39,019 bases of DNA from Spirogloea muscicola (taxonomy: Eukaryota > Streptophyta > Zygnematophyceae > Spirogloeales > Spirogloeaceae): the NCBI GenBank assembly GCA_009602725.1, contig WELB01000009.1, forward strand, positions 567,062-606,080, in the 5' to 3' direction. The notes beneath the pieces were generated by a model. That model was not told where the DNA came from. It did not search any database and saw nothing but the letters and a program-made list of their open reading frames with translations. Both the position numbers and the translations under genes were made by a program. This document shows, one piece after another, positions 11,211 through 24,700 of the stretch; the stretch's first letter is position 1, and each line of letters begins with the position of its first letter.

Positions 11211-13142
11211 TCATGCACAGATCTTCTGTGCTGAATGCCACACTCACCAGTGGTTAGGCATATCTGCAGCTCTGTCGTATAGGAGAGAATCTTGAGCCAT
11301 CAATTCATTGTGTACACGCCAGTCATTAGGAGTACCTGCAGCTCCCCCTTACAGCAGATTATTGATGTAGTTGCCAACATCAGAATGCTAGCACATGTTA
11401 CCTTTTTCCTTTACCTACATTGTGGTCAATAATTTAGTAGCAAGAAATTCGCAGTGCCCACCCATCCCATACATTCCCATCGTCTGCAGAGACAGCTGCA
11501 GCATTTCCTATTCTTTCAAGTCTTAGGTTAGTTTGGTCTCAACCCAATGTACATTGTCAAGCGTTCCACTGGCTTCCTAGACGCGCTCGCAGCCGATTGC
11601 TGCAAAATACGGTCCTTGGCTTGCAGCCGTTTTGGATAGCCGGCAGGCGATTGGGCATGCGCCAGCTGGCCCTTCCGTGCGCTGGGCCTGGCCAGGGCCT
11701 TGCCAAGCAGCTGCCTCCCCGAGCTGCCCAAGCTGCATTCTGCGGCTGCTTCATGCGCAGCCACCTACCCCATTGTCCTCCTGGACCTTGTCAGTTCTGG
11801 ACCTTGTCATTCTTTTGTCATTCTAGTGGGCCTCACACAACCATTGCCTTCATCTATGGAGAAAGTTGCTTCCTGGCCTGGCCCTTCGCACGTTGTTCAA
11901 TCTTTTGTCTGGGCTTGCCAATCCCAGCCATCGCCCTCTACTGAAAGAGTCTTCCTCTCTTTGCAGCGCTCGCCCCTTCGGACGAGCTTACTTCTTTGGA
12001 AGAGCTGCTACTCCTGACATGGCAACTAGTTGCCAGGTGTCCTCATTCACAGCTTGATATTTGAGCAACGGCCCGTTGACTAGGAATACTTAATCTCGAG
12101 ATGAAGTTGGTAGATTGACCAACACCCTTGCTCCAGTGGTTTTTCTGGCTGGCTGCTTACAGCTACTACCTCTTGTGGAAGCCCCTCTTTCAAGCTTGAC
12201 TCCTCCCAGCCATTGCCTTTGAGTAGAAGCAGCCCAGCTGGCTCTGTCCGGCCAGTTTGTCTAGAAATTGTTTTCCTTCCTTCCCTTTGTATTAATTGCT
12301 TCTCGTTCTCCAATATAACCTGATATGCTTGACTGGCGCTCAGTGAGCAGTACACCTTTAGCGGCCCACGTTAGCAAAGAGTCAACCAATGTATTCCATG
12401 CCTGACATATGGCAGCCACTGCCAACCGACTAAGAGGATTTGGTGGAGATTAGTATTAGCTAGCACGACAATGCTTGCCAGCACATGAAGCGAAGCACTT
12501 GCTAATATATGATTTACTTGTGGGTTGGTTGCAAAAATGTCATACGTCATTGCTCTCGGGTTCTAGTCTTGGATGGAATTACGATTGGTGTGCGTTCCTC
12601 ATGCAGACTGCTGTGTACTATGGTACACTGATAAAGCCTTGCATCATAGAGGCATCTACCCTACCAGGCATCACTGCCGGAGGCGAGAGTGAGCCTCGAT
12701 CAGAGATGCCAGACTTAGCCCCAGACGGAGCCCCAAGCCAGGTGAACCTGGAATAATCATCATCAACACTTTGAGTAGCTCGCAGTGCCTACAGCAGCAT
12801 ATCATGATTCGTCAAACCTCGACGATGAGGTGGGGCATGAGCAGATTACAGGCAGCATCATCCAAGTCCAAAAAGCGAAAATGCTAGACCTTACAGACTC
12901 AACTGACTGGCTTAATTGACAATAGCCACTTGATGACATGCTTGAGCCCGTGTAAGCCCTGCAGGGTCATCAGGCAGCGAACGAAGCAGCGGCAGCGGCA
13001 GCAACAAACTTGCTGAGAGGCCGCCAGCTCTTGGGGCGACTGCAGAGTGCACAATCCGCCTACGGCCATCAGCCGAGTGTTGCAGTTGCCCTGGAGACGG
13101 GCCCACAGGGGTGCCGATTTCTGCACTGCTATTGGTCAGTCT
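11211..13142. other. Intergenic region with diverged interspersed repeats
   Basis: I see no convincing gene. A short open frame at 12475-12756 has no recognisable domain and no codon pattern like its neighbours. About 11800-12250 contains worn copies of the repeat family described elsewhere in this window: GGGCTTGCCAATCCCAGCCA near 11911, and CCCCTTCGGACGAGCTTACT followed by TTTGGAAGAGCTGC near 11972-12010. TTACA at 12891-12895 would be TGTAA on the minus strand, a possible chlorophyte-type polyadenylation signal about 250 bp past the stop of the carboxypeptidase gene. Confidence 0.55.
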
Positions 13143-16005
13143 TCAGCCACTGCCGACCGCCACTGCTGCCTCCAGCTTCGCCCCAGCCACCACCATGCTA
13201 TCAAGCTGCGCCTCAATCCAGTTTTCAATCATGACCTGCGAATGTCGGGGCTGGTCGACTGGGACCTGCAAATGAAGGCCGACACGTAACCCTGAGCCCT
13301 GAACTTTGAGTCTGTTGCCATGCACCCTCATGATACAAATCATTTGAGATGCTGTAGGTCTGGGACACTGATTCTTATCACAAGTCCGCAGCACTATGCA
13401 CTGCTGCACGTTACCTGGTGGCCAGCACCAGTAACCTCAACGTGCGTGAGGTTGTCGAGCTGGCGCCAATATCCCGCGAGGCGACCATCGACGCGCCAGA
13501 GCCGGCGCTCTGCGCCCCAGAAGGCATCATTCCGGTCCCAGTCCAGGTCCGCCATCCAGGCCAGGGAGCTAACAACGCCATCCTTGGCATCGTACTGGCC
13601 CTGATACAGCAGCATTGGGAGGCCTGCGCGCACGCATGCCTCCACCTTCCACTTGCAACTCTTCATGGTGTCCTGCAACAAGTGACGCTCAGACTCAGTC
13701 CTTGTAGACATGGTTAATTGTGCAATTTGGCTGTGTCAAACTAGAACACTGTTTTCTGTAAATCAGGACTCGATGCTGTTTGTTTTCTTTGTGCCAGAGG
13801 CGCAGAGGTTGATGGAACGCCGATAAGCTGCCAGGACCCTTGGCGGGCAAGCAGCGCAGCAAGACCCAGGTGTCAATCCTTACGAAAGAACACTCATAAT
13901 CGCAGCCTTTCACTTCAGCTTCGTGGTGCTAGGGCACAGGGCAGCCCGACTTGCCGGTCCATACTCCCCAGCAGCAATAGATCTGAAATATTACATGCTA
14001 AAATTGTACCATAGGCCCCACACACTACGGCCTAGATATCAAAGCTTGTAAGAGCAAGGGCAAAGACAAGGGAGAAGCTATCATGCCCAACGACTCGTGC
14101 CTCACCTCTGCCATGTGCAGGCGGATGCTTTTCCGGCAGCTGACCCAGTCCACGTCGGCATCCGCGCCAAGGGCCGCTTTCACTTCTGGCCGATTCAGGA
14201 ATAGTGCGAGGTACTCAATACCGTCCTGCAAGTGAGACATCGGCGCATACAGACATAGCTTAGTGATCTGAGTGCTTGGCATTTGCTTCGATCCAACTTC
14301 CCAATGGAGTCAGCGTGGCCCAGAGCGACCAGCTTTGTGCATCTTGCAAGCCTTATTCTCTATTGCAGGCGCACCTCTGTAGCGTGGTACTTAGCATAAC
14401 GCCGCACGTCGAGCAGCGTGGGAATGCCGCCGTGCTCCTCAATCCACTCGCACAGCCTCGTGCGGCGGTGGTGCGCTGCCACCCACTCCTCCCTGCCACC
14501 TCGCAGACACAGGGCGGGGCAACTCAACCTCATTAAGAAAAGTGATTAGCATTGATGTTGAGTGATATGATATATATTTACAAGGGCAAAGCATTGCTGC
14601 ACTTGTTGACAACACAGCTACTGCCGCGATTGGCGGCCACCCAAGCAGCTGGCATCAAGAGAATGCAGAGATCTTGCGGGCAGCGTGGCTGCAGAGGGCG
14701 CGCCTGTCCACGAGATCAACGACGGCCTCCGCCTCGTGCTTGACGTGCTCCGCCTGACGGCCATCTAGCAGGCCAAAGTGGTATGCAACCTCGCCATGGA
14801 CCTGGACCTGCCGTCAGAGGGTCGAGAGCAGACGGCGTCAGCAGGTGTGCCGACAGGAGGCCCCTGCAAGGTGCAACAGCCCACATGATGCACTCACTGG
14901 CTTCTGGGTGTGTCACAGATAGTCAGCATCCAATTACAATGAGAAGGATGTCCAGGTTAGCCTGCTCTATGCAGGCGCCACTAAGCCGCGCAACCTGTGA
15001 TCGGGGATCGGTGAAGCCATTGCCGACGGCCATGCCAAGAAGGCGGAAGGGCAGGCGCGGCTCCTTGGCGCTGCCGCCCCCGCTGGCGCCGCGCCGCACC
15101 TCTTCCAGCAGGCGATGAGCGAGCGACGGGACGTACTTGCCACCGTAGCTTTCGCCGGCGACAACGAGCGGGCGGCCAGCAAAGTCGGGGTTCTCTCCGA
15201 AGAAGGCCAGCAGCCCGTGGAGCAGGTGCTCTGCGACTCTGGCCTGGTCCGTTGGCGCAGTCTCGCTGGGTCCCACGACGCTAAAGCCTGTGCCGATGGG
15301 GTTGTCGACGAATAGCACGCCATACCTGCCCCGATGCCAGCAGGCAGCCTGGCGGGCGTCACACCAAGGTGTTGGTCATGGACGCCTCAACAGCCTGCTG
15401 CCAAGGCCTTGGTAACACTCTTACACTTGGACCTTGCAGATCTGAACGTCAGATTTCCTAACAGATGCTGACGTCTTAAGCTCGCCACTAAGAGCCTAAC
15501 TTTCAGTAGTCGAGCCTAATCCTTTTTGTGTACAAGGTGCCCCACACCAGCGCTCGGAGCTCGTAGAGTCAATACTGAACAAGCATACATATGGTATGCC
15601 CACCATGATGGACCAGTCAGAGAATACAAGCAACGCACAAGCTTGGAGTCCTGATATCTTGGGGCGGACGCGATTGCGGCAGCCTGACCTGCGGTTCCAG
15701 GCGCCGGCATTGGGTACGAGGCGGCCGTCGACGCCGGCGACGCGCCAGGGCCCGAGCTCGTAGAACGCGCCGATGAGGGAGGAGCATCCGGGGCCGCCGT
15801 TGAGCCAGAGGATGAGCGGCGTGTCGCGGAGCGGCCGCCCGCCAGGGTCCGACGCCTCGTAGAACGTGTAGAAGAGGCGCGAGGCCGACCCCGCCGCCAC
15901 CGGGACATAACCCGAGAGCGTCGGCAGCTTGTCGCCGCTAAAGTCGGCACCATCCGGCAGTGGGCTGGCAGTCGTTGGTGGCGCCTCAGCGCCGGCGCGC
16001 GGGGC
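13143..16005 (-). CDS. Serine carboxypeptidase (family S10), SCPL50/51-like; N-terminal exon unresolved
   Basis: Secreted or vacuolar serine peptidases of this family remove C-terminal residues; some plant members act as acyltransferases. Exons in transcription order: 16005-15689, 15325-14995, 14801-14678, 14499-14375, 14225-14106, 13672-13415 and 13265-13143, giving 465 residues in consistent phase. Visible motifs are LPTLSGYVPV, LILWLNGGPGCSSLIGAFYE (oxyanion/substrate region), DNPIGTGFS, GESYGGKYVPSLAHRL (nucleophile Ser), LLYQGQYDAKDGVV (Asp) and GAGHQVPVDQPRHSQ (His), so the triad is complete. The best fit is plant SCPL50/51 and animal CPVL-type enzymes (FYELGPWRV, LAGYWRQLDNLTHVEV). The third intron appears to use a GC donor (GCAAG at 14677). 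A hydrophobic stretch AFAVSFLAAAF encoded near 16300 could belong to the missing signal-peptide exon, but no ATG fits it cleanly. Confidence 0.9.
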
Positions 16006-16771
16006 CTGTGGACCATGACTACCGGACCATTAGGACGAAAATTCGGCGTTAATCAACCCCAACCTTAGATTTGTACCTGTGTCCCTGGATTGCGAGTCTT
16101 ATTGCTCTTGTCAAGCAAAGGTGCCAGCTGGCAGCAGTCCCGGACCTTGCGCACGACTCGCCTCGCTGCCACAGCAGCGGGAGCGGGCCGCGCCGGCAGC
16201 GCGACGCGCAGGAGGCGGTCCGCGTCGCCCGCCGCCGCCGCCGCCGCTGTGGGCGCCGCCGGGAGCCACTGGGGGCTCTGGCTGAAGGCGGCGGCGAGGA
16301 AGGACACTGCGAACGCGCGAGCGGCGGCGGCATCGTGAGCATGGAGGCGTGCGGAGGAGAGCGGCTGCAAGGAGGGCCGAGCGCCGCTGCCACTACAGCA
16401 CGGGGGCCGCCGGAGGCAGACCCTTGGCGGCCAGCAGGAGGCAGCTGCCGGCGGGGCTGCCACGGCGCAGCGTGCGCGCCGCCAGGAGGGGCCTTCTGGA
16501 GATCATGGCTGCCGCCCGTCCCGGCGGGGCTGCAGGCGGCAGAAGCGAGGCACGATCAGGTGCCTGCTGCTGATACAGGCTCAGCCGCCAAGTCCTTGCT
16601 GCAAGCGCTTAGACATGTACTGCCTGTGCTCGTCGCCATGGCGCCAGCGCGCGGGTGTGCGCGCGCCAGCGAGGCTGGCGGCGCTTCTGCTGCGGCTTGG
16701 CTGGCCCGACGCGCGAGCAGCAGGCTTGCCAGGCCGACCTGCGGGCGCCGTCGCGGGCGCGGGCGCGGCGG
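16006..16771. other. GC-rich spacer between divergent genes, probably holding the 5' exon of the carboxypeptidase
   Basis: All frames are long because the sequence is very GC-rich (GCC/GCG triplets), so open frames here mean little. On the minus strand, frames near 16200-16400 encode Ala/Arg/Pro-rich peptides, one with a short hydrophobic run that could be a signal peptide for the carboxypeptidase. The gene beyond the gap runs the other way, so promoters for both probably lie here or in the gap. Confidence 0.5.
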
Positions 16772-17526
<755 letters not shown>

Positions 17527-17589
17527 GAGCCCGTTGCCGAGCGCCCGAACGGCGAGGGAGCGGCGGCGGCGGCCGAGGCCGGCCCTGCC

Positions 17590-20550
17590 ATGGATCCCGA
17601 GCAGCCTGTGGCAGCCGCGGCGGCGGCTGAGGCCGAGCCAGCGCCGGCGGCGGGGGTGGCCTCACACGACTGCGAGGGCCTGGATGACGAGATGGAGGCC
17701 GAGGCGGAGCAGCTCCGCCGCATCGCCGTCCTGCGCGACCGCCTGACTGACAGCCGCCAGGTGCGGTGCTGCCTCACATGCAACGGCGGCTGGCCGAGCG
17801 GTGATCTCGACTCTTGATGGAGTTGCCGGAACTCAATGTGGGACTATTGAGGGGCAGTGGATTCGGCTCCATGGCCGTGGCCCTGAGCTCTGGCACGAGC
17901 TCTGATGCTGAGTGAGCTCCCATGCGGAGCGAAGGCTGACTCGCGTTTGCACGTGCGCTCCATGGCGGCAGGAGGAGCCGGACCTCCTAGACGCCCTGCA
18001 GGAGCTGGAGGCGATGCCCATGTCCGTGGAGGCGCTCAGGGTGCCTCTCTCTAGCCCCCTCGGCACTCGAGACGGCCGTGTTGTCTGCAATGTATCGCTG
18101 CGCCGGCGAGACTCTCACCATTGGTTTGCGGCAGCTGACAGCGTGGCCCCTGCTTGCTGGCATCGGCTTCCGCAGGTCACGGAGGTGGGGCTCAAGGTCC
18201 GGCTGCTCCGCAAGCACAGCTCCAAGCGCGTGCGCGAGGCCGCCAAGCTCATCCTCCGGTCGCCACTCCTCCTCCTCCCCCCTTCTCCCTCCCTGCTCAA
18301 GCAAAGGCACTCGCTCCTCCTGCAATGCCGAGCTGGCCAGTTGCCGACCAATGTCACACCCTACATAAGTACGGTCATGAGTCTGTGCTGATGCGTATGC
18401 GAAGCTCGCTTGCAGGCTGTGGAAGGACATTGTCTTGGAGTTCCTCGGCAGCGTGGACGCCATCAAGAGCGGGTCTCCACCGCCAGGTGCCGGCTCTGCA
18501 CGGCCCAGAGGCAGCATGTCACAACACAGGTGCCCTGTATCCAAGGCCGCCGCAACCAGGCCGGCGTCCTTAACGTCGCCGCTTGCTCGCTCGCTCGCTC
18601 TGCAGGCGAGCAGCCGCCGGCAGTCTCCAGGGGCACTGAGGAGGGCGAGGAGAATCAGCTGCAGTCCTTGCCGTCCGCGCTGCCTGATCTGCCCCTGGAT
18701 CCGCACGCTCTCCTGGACACCCGCACCACCGAGCCCGCCGCCATGGCCGAGGTTGGTCTGCCGCTGCCGCCCCACGCCACCCGCTCCTGCTCCTGCTCTC
18801 GCTCCTCGCACAGTGAGGGCACGAGCAAGCTGGTGTCTATGTCCTGTTGCAATCTGTCAGTCAAGCTGCAAGCGCTTCCCTCACCTAGCCGGCGTCCATA
18901 AAGCAATGCGTCACTTTGAAGTCAGTGTGCTGACAGTAGTTCCGTTTAATCTCGATCATTCGCAGTTCCTGCGTGAGCTCATGGAGGAGGACATTTGTAA
19001 GTCTCTTTTCGCAATGTGTTCCGCATATATATTGGGTGGTCGCTTGCTGGCTTGCAGTTTGCTCCAAGTCTTGGTCAGAATGTCCAGTGGCGCAGGGTCC
19101 TTGAAGCGGCTCAGTTGCAGATGCTGGTCTCGCTCGCTTCCTACCATGCATGTGCTGGTCTTAGGATGGTCGAATTTTCTGGGGAGCAAGGCTGGGTTGG
19201 CTGCGTAGGCGCAGGTCCTGCACGGTGTTGTGGCCCTCATGCAATCTTCCATGCAACTTGATCAGCGGGTTCCAGCTCATGCACATAGGTAGCATGTGGT
19301 TAGCAGTACAATCAGTCAGAAGTGTAGTCCAATAGTCAAACAATCAACAGTTACCCACCTAAACTGCGTGATAGACTTACCTAAATCTGTCTTCTCATGG
19401 GAGGGCAGCCGGCGGCTCTATCAACCTGGCGACTGAAGAGGACCTGCGGTGGCCCACACCTGGCGGAACGGGGTCCGCCGCCTGGCTGGACATCTCCGGC
19501 CCCATATCACCAATCAAGGATTCTCTAGGCCCCTTGACTGCTGAGGCCCGCGTGGCCCCGAGCACAAAAAAGCTCAGCAATCAGGAGGAGCAGGCCAGCA
19601 TGACGGAAGCAGGGAGGAACGTCATGGTCGGCGGCTGTAGTAGCAATGGCAGCAATGGCGGCGGCTGCAGCCCGGAAGCTCTACCGTGTGTGGCGGAGGA
19701 GCCCACTGAGAAGCAGCAGCCGCTTCTGGCAGCGGCCGGCGCTGATGATGCTGACGCAGCCGTTGCAGCCGACAAGCCGTCGCTGCCGCCGCCGGTGCTG
19801 GCTCCCTGCGAGTGGAGCGCGAGCAAGGCCACGCTGCAGCATCTCAAGGAGGCAAAGAAGCTCAGCGCCGTGGACGGCAGCAGCATGCCGCCGAGGCAGC
19901 AGACCCCGGAGCCGCCTACCGTCAGCGCGGCGCCAAAGCAGAAGGCCAAAGAGGCCGGCGGAAGCTTGGGTGCAAGCGCGTCGAGAGCTGCCAAGGAGGC
20001 GCCGCACCCGAGAACCGCCAATGGCCTGACGCCTGGGAGCCCCTTGCTGCCTAAGACTGGATCGGCGAGTGCAAGGCCCAGCCCTACCAAGGTGGCCACT
20101 ACCCAGGCAGACCCCTTGTGCACTGCTGACGAGCGGCTGGCCAAGGTCAAACGCAAGCTGCACGAGCGCTATCAGGAGCTCGAAAATGGTGAGTTTCGCT
20201 ACCGTGCTCATTCATCTGCCAAATGTAGATCCTCCACGATTGCTTGATTTCAGGACATACTCCTTGCTTGGAACGATGAGATGTTGACCTTGAACCGCTG
20301 CCGTCAATCTTTAGGCATTGCTTGCTATTAGTAACAACTCAGCGAATGCTTAGGTGCTGCTCCTGGTGGTATGCGTGCAGCCAAGAAGCAGCGCGTCGTG
20401 CAGGTCATGGAGCTCACCGACCTGCCGCAGCATAAGGGCGCCGGTGGCCCCCGGCGCATGGCCAAGCTGCCGCCGCCAGCTTCCTCGGCGTCGTCACGCC
20501 TCGGCCTCCAGCGAAAGTTCTCGCTACCCACGCGGCCGGCCTCTCGATAG
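17590..20550 (+). CDS. TFIIS N-terminal (LW) domain protein, MED26-like
   Basis: This is a likely nuclear transcription cofactor; TFIIS-N domains in MED26, TFIIS, elongin A and IWS1 bind elongation and Mediator partners. Modelled exons: 17590-17760, 17972-18040, 18176-18258, 18416-18486, 18606-18751, 18966-18996, 19409-20188 and 20381-20550, totalling 1,521 nt (506 aa) with every phase matching. The domain spans roughly residues 40-130: LRRIAVLRDRL, LLDALQELEAMPMSVEALR, TEVGLKVRLLRKHSSKRVRE, then AAKLIL-R-LWKDIVLEFL, the classic LRKH...VR...A...WK pattern. The remainder is Ala/Pro/Ser-rich and probably disordered, with a conserved-looking end (AKKQRVVQVMELTDLPQH). Plant MED26a/b-like proteins are the closest match I recall. 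The frame is open upstream of the ATG as far as the poly-A artefact, so an earlier start inside the gap is possible. Confidence 0.85.
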
Positions 20551-21702
20551 GGCTCTAGGCAGATATAAGTGCCATTTTGTCGGTCAAGCATGCAGGAGAG
20601 AACACACCTCACCACCCCGCAAGATCACGGCCCCCAACCCTCTTGGCTGCATGGCCTGTCTGTTCCGCAGATGCCACGATGCCTTGGCAAGTTAGCAAGG
20701 CCATAATCTGTGTTCATCCTGCATGATGTGAACATCAGAACAAGTGGGACAACCATGAAGTGTAGCCACCCACGGTGCCTCTCCATGACAAGCCAATGAC
20801 ATGCATTGTGATATGGCTATGCAATTTCTGGCATTGGCTCCTTGAGCACCTGAGCCACTTCCTTTCCACGGGTCCTGGACTGCTGAAGAGCGGTTGCAGG
20901 CTGTGCCAAAGACGTAGCGCAAGCTCGTCCGCAGCTGACATGCCACCAGTGCATTACGAGGTGAGGTGCTAAGCATCTGCACTGCTTCCAGTCTGCATCG
21001 TCCAAGCACGTCTGCCTCCTAAGTGCACCCTCGCTCTCGCTCACGTTCTCCTTCTCACTCTTGCTCTTGCCTCGCTCCCTCCACCCCCCAATTCTCTTAT
21101 TCTCTCTAACTCTCTGTCTGTCTGTCTAAGTATGTGTCCAAAGTAATTCAAGAATATGCGTCAAACCAACCAATAATTGCTAGGATGGTTCGAGGATGTG
21201 AGCTTCAGTATGATAATAAGTCTGCTATATAATTTCCATCACAGGTCACTGAGTAGTGCTCCTTAAAGAGCATTCTGTGTTGTTAAGTATTGTGTTGGCC
21301 AACCACCGCGCACGCCGAGGAAGCTCAGAAGCAACTCCCGGAGGCTAAAGAGTCCAATGCTTGGATCTCAGGGTTGCAGCAAGAGCAGGTCTTTCCGTGA
21401 GTCACCGGCCTGCACTTGCACCAGCAAAGCAAACCTTCAAGCTGCTTACTGGGGACCCAGGATGTATCCACCGGGCTTACTTTCTCAAGCTGTCGGTAAC
21501 ACAGATGCCCAAGTGAAATGTACTAGTCCTCATTTTCCAAACGTATGCAGAATGAAATGCAAGTCAGGAAGATCACTGGAAAAGCTTGAGAGTGAATGCA
21601 AATTTTCAAGTAGATGTGGACTTGAGGGTCTACATCCGCTGCTCCAGCATAACAGATGGCATGCTTGCTGCTTCATGCCATAGCTCAAGCTAAATCATTG
21701 GC
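20551..21702. other. Intergenic region with a CT-rich tract
   Basis: No gene is recognised between the stop of the MED26-like gene and the stop of the convergent CobW gene. About 21030-21130 is a CT-rich low-complexity tract (CTCGCTCTCGCTC, CTCTCTAACTCTCTGTCTGTCTGTC). A short open frame at 21357-21683 has no family resemblance and overlaps nothing conserved. Confidence 0.55.
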
Positions 21703-24700
21703 TTACTTGGCAGCAGCTTTGGCTCGCGCTGCTGTCGTCAACGTAAGGACCAGAGGGTTTCTCCAGGACCTCCATGCGCTTGGGCCCTGACGAAGCTGGA
21801 AGTTTACATGGGGTGCACAATGCCATCAGTAAGCTCACAAAGTAGGTGATCCTAGGTACAACCCGCACATACTGGCATGTCTTCTCTATTTGAGGAGATT
21901 CTTGGTCGAGGACACGCCCAAGTCAAACGTACTTTGGTCCACTCTTAGTCAAGTCTTGAGCACGTACTGTACTGCTAAGGTGGGGAGCTGAAATCCTCTT
22001 ACTCTAAAGGAAGACAACTGCAACTGCAAATGTACAAACAGTGAACATACCAAGTTCTGCTAGGCACCAGTTTTCCCATGCGTGACAAACGAGGACTCAC
22101 CTCCTCCTCAGTCAACAAACAGGCTTGGAGGCGTCCTTGCACTCTCTCCTGATTCAGCTCAACTGTGCCAATGAAGACAATCTGCAAGAATGTGTGGACA
22201 TCACGTCAAATCCCTTAAAGTGTTGACTGGCAAAAGAATTCATCATATAAAGCTTCAGAATTCATCATCCAAGCTTAAATGTTGCCCACATAAGCATCAG
22301 CAAATGTGATACAAGAAGGAGCGGGGGTAGTAGACGGAGGGAAGCAGAGCAGGGCACCAGCAAGGATACGGAATAAGACGTGTCATGGTGAAGCACCTGG
22401 CTGTAAGATTACCTCTTGCCTTCTATCACCAAAGTCAGTGCTTGTCATTGGACACTCAAGATTCACCTCCTGCATACATGTCATTTTGCTGACCCTGATA
22501 CTTCTACAAGCTGATACATGCATGCAGCTCGAGCTAACACACAGAATGAGATAGCTCCACTACAGATGAGTTGGTAGTTGACTTGATATCAATACAAATA
22601 TGTTTTTGAATGGCAAGAGCAGAGAATGCAAGTCTCACCGGCACCCACGTAGTACCCGGCTGAATCTCAAGGACGCTGCCAGCCTGACACCACTCTCTGC
22701 CATCCCAAGCAAAAGCACTTTCTGTTAGTCTAACCAGTTGGACAAGCTAGCTAGCTTCCAGGCCGAAAGAAAACAAACAAACTGGTCACATAAGAAATTG
22801 ACTTCTCTCATGTAAACCCCAAGCAAGGTAAACCCCAACGTGAAAATGTTTGTGCTGTATTCTAAATTCTGTATCCGAAACCCAGCACAGCTTCGCCTGA
22901 GAAGAGAACCCAGACCAGCTTGATGGGCATGTGTTGAAGGGCTTTACCCAGCACAGTCCATCTTACTGGCGAGCCAGAGGAGGCCCTTGGACCTCAGCAA
23001 GCCATTCCAAGTGTGGCAATCCCCTCCGCTTCCACTTCCCCTTGTCCCCATCTGCATGCCTGAAGTACCGTCTAAGCGAGCCAGATGGTGGCGGAGGTCC
23101 TTGACCAAGTCGTGCAGCCGCTCCATGTGGAAGGGTCTCCGCTCTTCGAAGACAAAGCTGCAAATATGGCCGGCCTGCGAATGCGCATGTGTGTGGTGTC
23201 CCTCATCACGGCTTGCGCCCCTTGTGAGGTCCTCATCGCCCTTGTCACTGTCAGAGTGGTCACGTGAACAAGCCCCGACAGTCTTCTCCGTTTCCAAGCT
23301 CGCTTCAGTGCCTATCTGCCGCCTGCCTGTGGCAATAATTACCTCCAAGGGGACCCTGCCGAACGTGGTGGTCTGAAGGAGATAGAAATCCCAAGGGCTG
23401 TGTCAGCCCTGGCAGCACTGCCTTGGGATCATCGTAATCCTCGACCTTACATAACATGAACATCACCGAGGGTAGGAGTATGATAAGGGTCCATGTTCAT
23501 CTGGACCTAGGTACAAGCTGATGCCAGCAATTCCTGCTGGCAAAAATTTTGGCTTCTCAGCACATTAGCAATGCTTCTGGAGAAGGAAATTGAGTTGCAT
23601 TGGCACTTCAGTATCCGAGGTTTACTTGGAGGAAGGCACGAGGGTTGAGGGCCCTGACAGCGGCACTGCAAAGCGCCAGCTTGGGCAGCGGCACTCGGTC
23701 GGCCTTGTTGAGAATTACCACGTCTGCACATCCAATCTGTGGCCCAGATCTTAGCTTCTACTCACCACCATTGGCCTCTACACCCCACCATCATGAACAC
23801 GATGACGTGCAAGACTGCACGCCGTCTGGACTGCAGTCCAGAAGCAAGTAAAGGCCTCAGTGCCGGTCCCGCTGAAGGCCCCAAGATAAGAAAACAAGCA
23901 TAGAAGCCCAAAAACGGAAAGCCTTTGTGGGCAACCCCTGAGGCCTTAACACTTGTTTCCCTTTCCTCCCGAGTAGCGTGCATGGAAGTCAGTGCACCTG
24001 CTCAACCATAAGCGCCGCCAGTGCACTTTCATCGGTGCCAGCGCCTGCAGCCCCACTGGCTGCATCCAGCCACCTCAAGATGGTGCCGGCGTCAACCACG
24101 GTGACCTGACAACGAGATTGGCATGGAGCATAAGTCGAGCAGTGAGTATGGGAGACAATTGAAGCCATTGACAGTGGGCAACACTCACTGGACAACAAAG
24201 TGCCCAACTTCGCGCCCATACAGTCTGGGTATGGGAAACCCAGAGGAGACAGACTTCCTACCAGAGTGTCAAGCACCATCTGCTGAGGGCAGCCTTCCTC
24301 ATCGCCGCCAAGTGCGGCCAGGAGACTGCTGACATTGGACGCCTGAGGAAGTAAAGAGAGCCAAGGAGACACCCCTTGACGTGAGCAGCAAAGAAAGTAG
24401 TCGTATTCGACCATCAAGCCGTCAGCTTGCACGTTCCCTCCCTCCCTAATGGACTGTGGGGAACTTTGGCATTTCAGAGTTCGGAGATTGGGACGAACGC
24501 TTTAGCTTCGGAGGTGACTTAGCATACGGTCTGTAATGTCTTATGGATATTGCCAAGTTCTATGATCTATGTAATTACAGGAGTGCCTAACTTGGAAAAT
24601 TTAGCCTGTCCAGGACACTGCGCACCGCTGCGACGCCAGAGCACTCAATCACAACAGCATCCAGGGGCTCGCTCCCATGGTCGGTCGACAGCAGCTTTTC

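Noticed and set aside
12475-12756. 93-codon open frame starting MPAHEAKHLLIYDLL
   Set aside because: No recognisable domain, no splice partners and AT/GC composition like the surrounding intergenic sequence.
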